NCBI GenBank assembly: GCA_033026295.1
Contig: CM065173.1
Coordinates: 9,341,517 to 9,405,516 of the forward strand
DNA length: 64,000 nt
Direction: 5' to 3'
Source: Channa striata
Taxonomy: Eukaryota > Chordata > Actinopteri > Anabantiformes > Channidae
Shown here: piece by piece, positions 23,246 through 35,500 of the stretch
Layout of the letters: the number at the start of each line of letters is the position of its first letter
How positions within the stretch are numbered: position 1 is the first letter of the stretch
Made by a program: the position numbers and the translations under genes
The notes under the pieces: model-generated
Database searches by the model: none
Seen by the model: the letters and a program-made list of their open reading frames with translations, nothing else
What the model was told of the DNA's origin: nothing

Positions 23246-26200
23246 TCATATATTTCCCCAAGTAAACTGTTTATTTTTGTTATTAGCATGTTATCAATTT
23301 GTGAATAATTTGCTGCTTGCCTTTGTCACATGAACACAAATGGACTAGTTGTTGGTGAAAACAAGTTACACAAGAACATCTGAAAATGTATGATGGGTAT
23401 TTTTCACTGCTCACTTACTTTTCACAAAATAAAAGATAAGTTAATCAAAAGAATAACCAGAAGATTAGTGAATGATAAAAACAAGGGGCGGCTGCAGAGT
23501 AATTTATTATCCTATTTTCTATCAGGTGGCAGTTCTTTATTCATTGTCACCTCATGAATTGGGTCAGTTGAGAGATTAAGCCAATTCTTCACAGTGAGTA
23601 ACTCCAGGTGTATAAAGTTCTGCTCAGTGCTTACAGATGGAGTGAGCAGCGAGTAGTGATGTTCGACTACCTGCACAAACGCTGTAGAGGTGGCAACTTC
23701 CATCAATCACGCTGACAGGTGCAAACCTCGGGCACAGCACGGCCTAAATGCTGCGGAGCGCGAGGTTCATTGCTACACGCTGTGGATACAGCTCGCTCTG
23801 GCTTCAAAATAAACGCCTGCTAGTTGGAGTGAGCTGGTGACAGTCTGCCTGTCACTTTTACAAAGACGGTGCCTTTTATTTTCTAAAGTTTGATTTAGCT
23901 TGCTCTGCTTCCCCCTTTCCCTTTTAATGGACACGTCTTTGTTGCACTTTGTGTTCTTTTCCTCTTTTGTCAGCTGTTCTCTTGTTTCTCTGCAAGAACT
24001 ACAGTTTTACTTTATCAATTTGTCAACTTTTCGTTTCCCTTGTGCATTGTGTTTGTAAAATAAATACTGCTGAAACTAAAACCAAAGACAACATGATTGA
24101 CTGGCCGAGTTATTTAGGGCAGTGAGGGGGTTAATGCTGATGGGACTGTTTGCTTTGCCCGTGCAGTTTAATGCTTTTAACTCTGCTACGCGAGCCCAAA
24201 TACCACCACAGGCCCACTGCTACAGGACACGGCCCATTCCACTAATTTTCTCACAAATGTAATTCTTTTGAAACTTACTTCCAGCAAAGATGATTTGTCT
24301 GCTGGGCAGTAGCTTGAGAGAAATGAATCCGTTTGATCTGGTTTTTCAGACATTTGGAGCTGGAACCAGCTCTGATCCTGTTGAGCCTACCTTGGCTGGC
24401 TTTCCCATGGAAAAACAAGTAGCGAGTCCACCCATTATGCACTCACAAAACATGTTGGGCCACCAGAATGCAAACACCAGTGACATGTTCAATCGTGTTC
24501 CCACATCACATTCCTGGCATAGTAATCCACTCCTCCATTTTGCAGGAGGCAAATAACACTAGCAATGTAAAATATTAAAGAGGGGATTATGGAAGTGGAG
24601 AGTGAGGGGGCGAGAGTGTTTTTTTTAACACAAAAGTGACTTGTTTGGAGATTAAAGCCTGTGCTGTTCTATGACTAGTTCTGAGCAAACATAAAATGTG
24701 AGACCTGTAGTGTGGGACAAATGTATGTATTAGACAACAAATATAATATGTCTTGCATAAACATTCAATTCTTCCACTGGATGGTTTGGGCATTTCTGCA
24801 ATGAATAACATTTTCACAGAGCATAGACGGCAACCCGTGCAAATATTTAAGTTGTATTAGGACTGCTAATGATGCCTTAGTGTGTGTGTGTGTTAAGGAA
24901 TTCACAAGTCAGTATAAGCTTTGGGTTTTTTGCACATGGCTTTGTGTAGGCAGTTGCTGCCTAAACAACACAACATTGCTGCACAACTATGTATTTTTTT
25001 ACTTTTCAACTCACTTATTCAAACTACTTTTTTTTTGCAATTGTGCTTTTAAAATATTTCCAAATATACTTCTATTCTGCTGTCAGACAGTTAGCATGAG
25101 CTGGTGTCAAGGCAGACAGTGAGTATCTAATATTCAAATTAAGCCCTGAAGTTCTGTCTCTCTCTCTCTCATTTGACGGACTGACATCCCCTGCCTCAGC
25201 AGCCTTGCATTCCCCCTGGTTATACAACGAGCCTGGGCGTCTGGAATGTCATTCCACATGCATCACTAGCATTTCATTCACCGCTCAGCTCACAGCCAAA
25301 GCCTCAGACCCATTCTACTGTCTGGCTGAACCAGTGCAATCCCTAGTCTGCACCCACGGTCTGAAGAGGGGGGGTGAAGGGAAAGGAGTAGTGGGGGATC
25401 CTCACTCTGTTAAGCTGTTTAACTGAGTAAGTCATGACAGGGCACACCAGCTTTTTCGACCCACAAGAAGGACAAAGATTAAAGTTTTGGATTATGTAAG
25501 AGGCTGGTCACGACTGTCAGTGAAAACACAACCCCAGGCTCCCAGGGTCTATTTCCCTTTAGAGCTGCAGCTGGCCATTGAGCTACATTTCACCTTACAA
25601 ACAAACAGAATTCCTGGGATCAACGGCTCGGCTGCTTCACAAACATACCCCAAAACCAAGCACGTCAAAAACAGAAGGTGACACCACTGCCAAGAGCGTG
25701 CAGCAATTGACTCGTGACTTTTGCTTCCCAAAATAAAACTTTGCTGACATTGTAACGGCAAAGAGAAAAGGGCATTGAAAAACGGAGTTAAGAGAGGGAC
25801 TGACTAGGCCAGCTGCTCAGAACTTTTCCAAGACGCTTCAATCAATCACCCATTTCTAAACACATTCTCTCCACAGCAGGAGCTCCATCTTTGTTTTGGT
25901 TACAAAGTTGCCAGAAGTCATGTCGAACCCCCTCAAACACCAAGAACACACCCCCCTTTTTTTACTGGCAGCACACACTGCACACTGACAAACCCAAAAT
26001 AACATCAAAGTCATGTTTCGCATTCCAGACGTGAAGCTTTTACTGCAACCAGCTCCCAGTTTGGAGACGAGTCAGATTTTTTAAAATCCTAGAAAACTAA
26101 AAACACAGGAGTTTCTAGGCAGAGTTCTAATGAGTCCCATACAGGAATTTCAGCTACTGTGGTCTGAGCACTCACCCCTGACAACTGCTCCCAGAGTGAC

Positions 26201-26542
26201 ACTGCCACCTGATTAGACAAGAGGATTCCTCCTTCTAAAATCTACCCCCGCTGTTAGTCCAGAGTAGGTCCGACAAGCACGTTTCCAATCCGGCGTCTTT
26301 GGTGCGACTGCGGCATAGTGTCCTGTGCACGCTCCAGTGCTGCTATCTTAGGAGTTGTGTATGAGAATGGGAATGTGTAGCTCTGAAAGTGTGTGTGATT
26401 CAGCCTCTGTCCAAAGGCTCTGCCCAGCCTCTCTCTCTCTCTCTCTGTCTCGCTGTGTAATGTGGTGCACTGGCTACAGCCTGCATTCCAGTGTACGACT
26501 CACTTCCTGCTACAGATTTACAAATGAGTGATAGGGTGGAGG

Positions 26543-26567
26543 CTGTGTGTGTGTGTGTGTGTGTGTG
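26543..26567. repeat. (GT)n microsatellite
   Basis: About 12 GT units in intron, followed by GCGTGC. Confidence 0.9.
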
Positions 26568-28728
26568 CGTGCATTTGTGGGTAAGACTGATACGATAGAG
26601 GAGGGGAGGTCTGGACATTTCTGAACCTCCCTTTTCGGTAGAAGCTACTCATGTTCTATAAACACTGATATTGCATAATCCATAGCAATTGTAAATGCTT
26701 TGTTAAATTAATTGTGTCCTGGAACCGTTAGATTGTGTATGTGTGATTTGTTCTATTAAAATGAACACTGCCCATTTTACTGCTTTTCATGTGTTTATAC
26801 ATTTTAATTACAATTTAAAACTTAATTTAATGGCACTATTAGTTTTACTAACTTAGAAACTGTTTACTTCTTTTATTTATTGCTCAACAGATCTCTCATG
26901 TCCATAAAGCAAGAGCTAATAATCATGAGTGACACGTTATGACAGCTGTCTTCTTTATCCACGTCTCTCAGATGAGTCACGTGAATCTCCCTTACAAGCC
27001 AAAACAACTAAAGCCATATTGAAAATTAGTATGTAGTTTAACCACTAACAATGTGGACTTAGAGGGAATATTTTCTCCTGATGCATATATATACATAAAT
27101 TATCATACCAAATGATAAATTCAAATGTCGCAACAAACCAAGTCATGCCTTCCCCCAGTCAAAATGTCCAACATTAAGCTGTGATTCATTTCACAGTGAG
27201 AAAGTTTGTTAACTTGTGTTCTTAAGCGTTAATGTCTAGCTGACTTTTCACAGAACTCATTGTAACTGTCAGATGATTAGCATACTTTCCAGCATACTCG
27301 CTGTTTGCTTCCTGAAAGCTACTTGTTTCTCAGTGGTTTGAATTCAGGCATCTCAAATCAGTCACATGGTCTTCTCTCTGAGGAAAATTAAAACCACAAT
27401 AAAGATAACGAAAACCATAAGCATGATTGCTCTCTGAACGCACTTCGTCTACTTTGGGAGAGCTGCACTTTGACATTTTTATTCAATATCAATATATGAT
27501 ATGGCTACAAACAAAAGTGTCTCAACAAATAAATGTCTTGATATGAAAACTAAAGTAGAGACTTCAGCCAGATACATATATATATAGAAATTGGCCATGA
27601 TCCACTAACATTCGTGACAGTTAACGATGCAGTTATAGATTTAAGTAGGAGCAACACACCATAAAAAAATTTGACTTCCAAATTATTTTTAGTGAAAAGC
27701 ATTTATCAAGCTGCCTCACTTGAACTTAACTTTATAGTTTGTATAACAATGTTTTAAACAATTTACTACTAGAGTTGAATAGTCTGGGAACTTATGATTG
27801 ACCGATTTTACAAGGATTCAAAATGACTGGAGCAATAGTAAACATGAGCTAAAATGCATCATTTACGTTGATGGTTGAAGCAGTTTGCTTCTTTTTATTT
27901 TTGGCTCGCACTAAGTTCTGTAAACTTAAGCTTCAATTCAGTTACCTCTCTGCTGTGCTCTATTCTAATTTCAGGCAAGCCACACAGCAATCATACAACT
28001 GATAAACATTTCTAGCAGCCTGGTAACTTCATTTTGGTTTTACAGCAAAGTTAGTAATTATCTGATTACTACTTGAGCAGTAAAGATCTGTGTGAGCCAG
28101 CACTCATGTGAATCCCTGCCGACAACTACAACAGTTGTTCTCAAGTCTTCTGCTGATGCTCTAAAATAAAAACACTAAAACTGCCACCATTAGGTTTGTA
28201 ATGTCACCCTGGCTTCTAAACATATTTTATCAACAAGAGATATGAAATTCACATGAATATCTCCATCAACTTTGGATGTTTCCATCCATATGAGCAGTAA
28301 AAAAAAAAAAAAAAAAATCATAGTTCAAGCTTATCACCTTTTAAGAACATACGTTAACACTTCTGATCTGTACGTGGACAGCTGGAAAATTATTGATCAA
28401 AGGATCATTTTGTCACATTACAGATGAGTTTGCCTGAGCTGCTGCTGGCTGTCAAGTGTTTTTAACGCTACTGACCTTTTCTTTCCCCAACAGTTCACAG
28501 GAAGAAGACGGAGTTTTCTCTGCTAACCTGAAACCTTGTTTCTAATGTAGTTAAAATATTTGGTTTACCAAAACCCATCAGTGAATGGCCACAGGTAATG
28601 GCCGGACAGCAGTGAAGAGATAAAAGCATAGAGCAGCGTGCATTAGGGGAAGTAAAACCAGCACACGGTTAATAAGGGGTTTGTCAGGGTGGAAGTTTCA
28701 TACTGAGGGTTATTGTTAAAGCTGAAAC

Positions 28729-28750
28729 AAAAAAAAAAAAAAAAAAAAAA
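28729..28750. repeat. poly(A) run of 22
   Basis: Uninterrupted A22 on the plus strand, possibly the tail of an old retrotransposon insertion, though no body was recognised upstream. Confidence 0.9.
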
Positions 28751-28980
28751 GACGTGTTATATCAGACAGATACGCTGACAAGATAGATGTCAGGGAACAA
28801 TAGGACCTAGTCTTGCCAATTTTACAAGAGGGCCTAGAATAAAAGGGAGTCATTAATAGCCATTATCAAACCTATTTACCAAAATCAGACCTGATGTTAT
28901 TGTTACAATAGTCATCACACACAAACTAGATCACAGGGTTTGTTCTATGTGCAATTAAATCTAAACTGACCAAAAATAAT

Positions 28981-29007
28981 AAATATAGTGTATCATACAC
29001 TATATTT
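28981..29007. repeat. 13-bp palindrome with 1-nt centre
   Basis: AAATATAGTGTAT (28981-28993) is followed after one C by its exact complement ATACACTATATTT (28995-29007). It is AT-rich and could extrude as a cruciform; no function is evident. Confidence 0.9.
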
Positions 29008-31493
29008 GTTGGAAATATGACCTATATAGATGCCACACACCAACAAACACAATGCAATGTGTACATAAAAAATAAGGAAAGAGGTCATTTATGGTGTAAC
29101 ACGACACTACCATAAACTCAAATATTACTTATATAATATATTAACTTGACTTTGGCCTATAAGACAGGGCAATCTCAGATAACTGTTACTGAAAATACAT
29201 ACTGCAGCGTACCGTATAACGAGCTGTCACGACCTGTAGTCTGCCGTGTTTTTCAACCACAAAAATTGCCTAACCTGGAATCTTCATCATTAAGCTTGAT
29301 TAACAACACAGCATGTAAAAGTTCTACACCTGCGTTGTCCATTTATTAAAATGTATTTATTTAGGCTGTCTTTGATTTCACACTAGCCTCCGGGTTAAAT
29401 AAAGGCACAGAACTGCAGCATCTTCATTCGATGACTGAGGCAGAGAGCACTGAGAGAATGATGGAGGCATATCAGGTTTTCAAGCTTGCTGCCAGTGGAG
29501 ATACGAACAGCCGTTTCTGGGCAGGGCCCGTCTGAAACCCAATTCCACCACATCTTTAAAAGCTTCTGGAAGTCCCGCTGGACTCCATTCAGTTCCTTGT
29601 GTCACAACCAATTTCCCCTCCGAGCCATATTGCCCTCACAATTTCTCCTCTCTCTAGACAAGGTGATGGACTTAACATGGACTTATTTTTTTCTTTTTTT
29701 GTCACTATGACAGAAAAGGATAAGCAGGAAAAGTCTAAAATATAGTACAAATTAAAAATGATATAGACTGATACATTTGGTGGCTTCGAGAGACTTTTTG
29801 TTCATTGAGGAATTTACTCAACACAAACAATGATTTAATATTCAAACATGTTACGTCTTTAACAGCAAAAACATACCTCTTTTCCTGCTCTGGTGGTCAC
29901 GTGGCCTCCAGTTATCCAGTATCATGACAGTGTGGTGGATATTGTGTGTTTCTTTTGAATTGTTACAGGGAAATACTGTCATCATGCTGCGGTCATGAGT
30001 TGTATTCTTCCCCATTTCACCAGTTGAAAAATTACAGCAATTTAAGAACTGAGCGAGTTTCATAACCCAGACGTCCTTGGAATCTTGAATTACAATGTGC
30101 CACTTGAAATGGTTTGTTCAAAAATTCCCCCACAAAACCACGTTTTCCTTATGCACCCATACAACCAGTAGGAAGCAATAGTGTTTCACAGTTTTCACCA
30201 CCTAAATGATTAGAATATTACACTGTTTAAAACTGAGACCATTTACAAATAAGATTAAATCAGATGTTCGACCATCCAACCACCGGAATCTTCCCCTGGT
30301 CTTAACATAATTAATCACAGAAAAGAAGTGAATCAAATAAGGAGGATGTAAAATTTACATAATCAAACTATAGTAAAATGTACTTCTGTTAGTTGGACGC
30401 CACAGTGTTATGCATTTAAATGACCCATGGTGGTTTGAAATTCTGTTGTATATGACTCTTCTCCCACCTTTACAATTAAAGTTTAATTAAATATAGTTTC
30501 ACAACACTGAAAGACTGTGTTGATAGCTGAAACAGGCCAACAACTGCTGTTTGTTGAGGTAAGTCCCCATTTCTAATGACAAAATGTCATCTCCATGCAA
30601 CACAACGCTCCCCCATGAATCAGGTGCTAGTTTTAGCTTGGTGCCTGTACCAGCTGAGCGTTAACATGCGAACCCTCAAAGAACAGGTTTGTTAGAGCCA
30701 CATCATTATGTCACTGTGCTGTAGCACTGCGACACCTTTTAAAAATCGTTTTTCCTGACTTTGCGATCCAAACAAAACTGGTCCGACACATTTCTAAATA
30801 AAAAAAAAAAAAAAAACATATTATTCATAATTGAAATTGGCACTGGCTCTAAGGCAGCCCCCATCTGGCTTGGTTAAACAGGTTAACTGTAACATTTCAC
30901 CACTTCCATCCTTGCTTGTAAAATACAAGAGTTATTACTCACCAACCACAAGAAATGATACAACACATAATTTGCACCATGTATACCAAGAAATGACAGA
31001 TGCTGCAATAGGGCTGTATTAGAACTTTCGTGAAAATCTAAACGAGGAAACCAAACACTGATGCACGTCTGTATGTGTAGACAGCATGTCGTGCGTGATG
31101 TGACGTACCTCTGCAATTACTGTCCGTTTGTGTTTGTAGATTAAGCAGTTCGTCACTGAGAGAAATACTTGCAGCTGTCACAAATGTGACAGTCTTTTGC
31201 AGTGCATTTGGCATCACTCTAAAACAAAGTGAGCTAATTATGAACGGCATACAGTCTCACAGCTGAGAGCTTGTGCTACATATGCTTAGTAAACATCTTT
31301 AGAGCCCTCATCTCCCAGTCCAATGTGGTCAGGCAATAACATTAATCTGCCAGCACCTGAAAATCCCCCTCCAGCTTCCCACACACACTTTCACCTTGGC
31401 AAAACTGAAAAGGTTATTTTTGAGCTGCTTTTTGGCACATTCCGATCAAGCTTTCCATTTTAAATGCCTCCTACGTTCATGTCAATCTGGAGA

Positions 31494-31598
31494 ATGGCCG
31501 CCACCGACCTCCTCTGTCCTGCCGGAACGGCTCTGCTCCGCGGGCTAAAGTGGCGGCCTCGAGCTCTCAGTGGCCGTAGGTGTGTTATGCAAGCCTAA
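31494..31598 (+). other. CpG-dense patch with short ORF (candidate first exon, antisense to rapgef2)
   Basis: About nine CpG sites in about 90 bp stand out from AT-rich, CpG-poor intron. Within it, an ATG in strong context (A at -3, G at +4) opens a 34-codon ORF starting MAATDLLCPAGTALLRGL and continuing with Lys and Arg residues but no acidic residue after Asp5, which resembles a mitochondrial targeting presequence. A plausible donor (AG|GTGTGT) follows 31579. Just left, GAATGGCCGCC resembles a YY1 site, often found at starts of housekeeping transcripts. I do not recognise the product and found no second exon. It could be a real nested gene, a retrogene remnant or a CpG-rich enhancer. Confidence 0.25.
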
Positions 31599-32422
31599 TA
31601 GATGAAGAGATCATTGTTTTCGAGACGCCCACAGTGATGGTTGATGTAACAGATCCACTTGTGAAATCACAGCTTTTTAACATTTGGGTCTTGGCTTCGG
31701 AGGGGGTGACCGCTGCTGTGAGCGGATGGCTGAGAGCTAGAGAGGTGAACGTGACCCTTAGGTCCTCTGAAAGTGTCAAATATAATGATTAACCATAGCA
31801 TGCACACTTGCTCTTACTCCTTTTTCATTCTTCTAATAGCTGCCTTTTGGTACAACCCTACTTTACCGTGTACAACTCACCTCTCTATTCAGTGAAGTTT
31901 TAAGCACTGTCAACAATACCACAGGTAACAACAGAGATGAGACCACTCAAAGCAGCCAATCGCAAGTTTCAGGACTTCTATAAATGGTAAATATTCTGCA
32001 TTGGTCTGTCTGGCACAAGGACACTTCGACATTTGACAGGGAGTAAACATTTCATTGACTGTACAATGGTTTAACTGGTAAAATAGGGCTAGTTTTCTTA
32101 GACAAACTACAGGATGTGCTTCCTTTCCACTTGTATTACTTACTGGTTTTATTATGAACCTATGTGCGGGGAGGTAATCAGATTAGAAGTTTTCCTTTTG
32201 GGAAATTAAACAAGTATGTGTTTAATCTTGAGTAGCAACTCTACAAACAATGTTGTAAAAGGTGTGATCACCTATGTTTAATAGTCCGGATAAGAACAAG
32301 CTGATATGAAGGGAAACACTCACTCTGAGTGTTTCTAAACAAAGAAGAAGCTGTATTTTATTAAAGCCGCATTCAACTTTTTAACTGCACCCAGACCCAA
32401 AATAGCCCGTCAACGGTCTTAC

Positions 32423-32506
32423 CTGCTTCTGGGCAAGAACATGGACTCCTTAATGAAGACAGAGCCAGACAACAGGATGTACCAGCAGCTTCCAATGTCA
32501 TCAGGG
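32423..32506 (-). CDS. rapgef2: rapgef2 long-isoform exon, central part of the first cNBD
   Basis: 84 nt: one base completing a Tyr codon, 27 codons and two bases (AG) of a Ser codon. The acceptor is CTTACAG (ends 32507) and the donor GTAAGA (32422-32417). The peptide begins PDDIGSCWYILLSGSVF and ends KESMFLPRS, matching the RAPGEF2 long isoform with one Thr-to-Ser change. W-Y-I-L-L-S-G-S-V is the classic beta-strand signature of cyclic-nucleotide-binding folds. The split codons join correctly to the exons on both sides. Confidence 0.96.
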
Positions 32507-35500
32507 CTGTAAGACAGGAAGAAAGAGACAAACATTAATATCATCCATCATTAACAGAGCACAGTGTGTGAAAACAAGCTATTTTATGCATCAACTTGGG
32601 GTTTGTGAAACTGTGACGTGCAATTTTCACTTTATTCTGACTTTTTGGACAAAGTAAATAATCTATTAATGTGAAAAAAATCTATATGAGTTGTCACTGC
32701 ACATTTATGTACCAGGGCACATAAAATCAAAAGAGGAAGACTGCTCATTGTGGCAAGTACACATTTTTTTTTAAGCTGAAAGAAAAAAAAAGCAACATGA
32801 GATTGTGTTGGGGAGAGAACCGTGAATGAACTGAGGAATCATCTCTCATCCACCCACACCCACGGCCCTGTTGAAACACGCAGATGAGGAAATTGGGCAC
32901 TGCAGACGAAGTAAACTCAGACTGACCCCTGGATGATGCAGCCGACTGTCCAACACTACTACAACATTAGCGGTGAACAAACACTCACACAAGTATACGC
33001 CCATCTACCAGCATGTTTAACAGGCATGTTTTTACCAATTTAAATTGCAGACTCCGTTTCCAGTTGTAGGAATTATGAGGCATCAGTAGTGAACCACAGG
33101 CCTTATTAAGGAACATCAAAGTTTCCACTGAGGAGAATTTGTCTTAAGATAAACAACTCATGCATAAACTTTCGACATTAAATCAGGAGCGGCATGCTGG
33201 TCATTTTTAGAGGATAACGCAATTTTTAAAACTCATCAGTTTTATTTCCTTGCTCATTCTACTTATCTGTTGGCTTTCACAGCCACCAGAGGGATTGCAA
33301 AGAGATAATCTCTCAACGCTAAGAAACACTGAATCTTCCGGGCTCGGTAAATGCAGGATTATCAGAGAGGCTGTGTGTGTTAACCTCCAGCAAACGGAAA
33401 CAAATGCCATGGTGATGGAACAAATAAAAAAAGTTAATGCCAACTTTAATGTACAGGTAGCCATTCAGAGGGCAACAAAACATGCAGAATCACTGAGCTG
33501 CTCGGCTCAAATGTTGCACAGACCACTGCTGTTGCACCAACGTGGGTTACAGTGATCATTACCACACAGTCTCGTTATAACCTTGGATAGTGATAAATGC
33601 AGCATTTTTCCGACTTACATAAAACGATTATTAGAGGTAAATACACAGGGTCAGATAAGTTAAACTATGTTAATCTATTAACCAGTAAAAATTGTGATTC
33701 TGACTAAAAAAATCCTTCTTGGGCGGTCATCTTCAGACAAACATGTTACCTAAGAGTAGTTTTTACAGTAAAAAGGAAGTGAACGAGCAGAAAAGGAAGA
33801 ATTCTCGTACCACACAACAGTGATATTCGCTTTGTCTACCGGAATGTGACATGAATACTCAAGTTTCTGCAACGGTTGACAGTTATCAGTAAACCAATCC
33901 CAATTTCATTTTTGCTCTGGTGACTGACTGTTGGCTGCATGGCTGAAATGATAAATGTCACTGTCATGTCGTTTAGAGCTTTCACTGGTTATTTCAGCAA
34001 ACTAACTGTAAAGAACAGATATTCTAAATGTTCAAAGAGTGGATTTAGTCTTTTTTGTTTCATTGGAAACATGCTCCATGTTTTTTGGACACCTGCCATT
34101 AAAAACATGTTAACTTGTGGCACAGAGGAATTAGGGAAACCAGCTAACAACAGTCACAGCCACAGACGCCAATATACTTCTTACTTTTTATTAAAGGAGA
34201 GAAAAAGTTATTTTTTAACATAATAAATAACAAGGAACAGCGTAACATTTTTAAAAATGCACTTATTTGCTTTTGGCTGGAATCTTGTAAAAAAAACAAG
34301 ATGTGCCCACATGTTAAATATAAAGCTGCAGTCACATTTGTCACAAGACACGTGAAGCTGACAATTGGACAGTGAGTTTCTTCTTCACATCCTGGCATCT
34401 GTCTGTGTACGTGTAAAAAGGGCTGCTATTGATCATCATCATTGATATTAGAGTGGTCTCATTTTTCTTATTCAACTCTTTGCAAAAAAGCAAATAGGGT
34501 AAAACATTGTCATGTTAAAAGGTATAGAACAAATAATACATTTACTGCTGGTTTATCGTGTGCAGCAGTTCCAGTAATAAGGTTAAGCTTCAACTCAAAG
34601 AGCAAATCCTATTTTTATCTTTGCCTTGAATCCACAGATTCAGGAAGCAAAGGTTTCTTTGCATGAACCCCCCATCTGTCCCGTCTGTTCACTATTCTGT
34701 GTTTAGACACGTACTTTAAAGTGCTCGGGTGTTAATAAGGCAGCAGCTTGTGCTAACATTTTCACCTGGCCTTGGTGTGAGTTTCATTAAAACCAGTGAG
34801 GAAAATAATAAGAAAATTAATGATTCATCAGACAGCATCAAGGTGGAGCAGATTTTTGCTTACAGAAAAGTAAAGGATGGGTGCACTTATTATACACTCG
34901 CCTTCAAACCGATGCAGCATCCACAACCAGTGCTTCTGTGCTGACTGGGATGTTATTTTAAATCACAAAGAACAAAGTCTCACTCCAACTTTCTCCTTCT
35001 CTTCACACTTTTCTTGCCGAACTAATGAGGCTGCATAGAGCACACCCTACTGACACACTGTAGAACCTTCATCGCGACTTCCTTTTATTTATTCCTCTCC
35101 CTATCTCTGTCCGCCTCGCTTCAGATTTGCTCGATCCAATTTTGGTTCCTCTTTGCATTTCGAACATGACACAAACGAAATACTCAATTATTAATTGCCG
35201 GCATGCAGATGCACCAAAAAAAAGGGAGAACCTCAGCAGAGGAGGGTGAGGAGGAGGAAGAAGGGAAGATGCAACACCAAAGAAGTAGGAGATAGGAGAC
35301 GCGACAGCTTGACTGAACTGGGTCACCCGTACTGGAAGTGATCGTCAAACAAGCCTTTTAACGATAGGGAATTGGGTTTGTGGGAGTTCTATGGAGATGG
35401 TGGAAGGGGATAGAAATCACAGGAGGAGGGTGATTATAGCAAGGCATTCGTGAGATCAAGTTTAATGGTTAGAATAAAAATATAGTTTGTTTAATAATGA

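Larger units (their letters stand above)
21930..32422 (-). other. rapgef2: rapgef2 intron (10.5 kb)
   Basis: No rapgef2 exon is recognisable inside. It holds a dispersed repeat at 22870-23245, a TG microsatellite at 26543-26567, A-runs at about 28301-28317, 28729-28750 and 30800-30816, a 27-nt palindrome at 28981-29007 and a CpG-dense patch with a short plus-strand ORF at about 31494-31598. The remainder is AT-rich without recognised features. Confidence 0.8.

Noticed and set aside
24290..24556. 88-codon plus ORF beginning MICLLGSSLREMN
   Set aside because: No splice sites, no repeat or family resemblance, and normal intronic base composition; probably chance.
33250..33555. 101-codon plus ORF antisense to rapgef2 intron
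   Set aside because: No CpG enrichment, no Kozak or donor support, and composition like the flanking intron.
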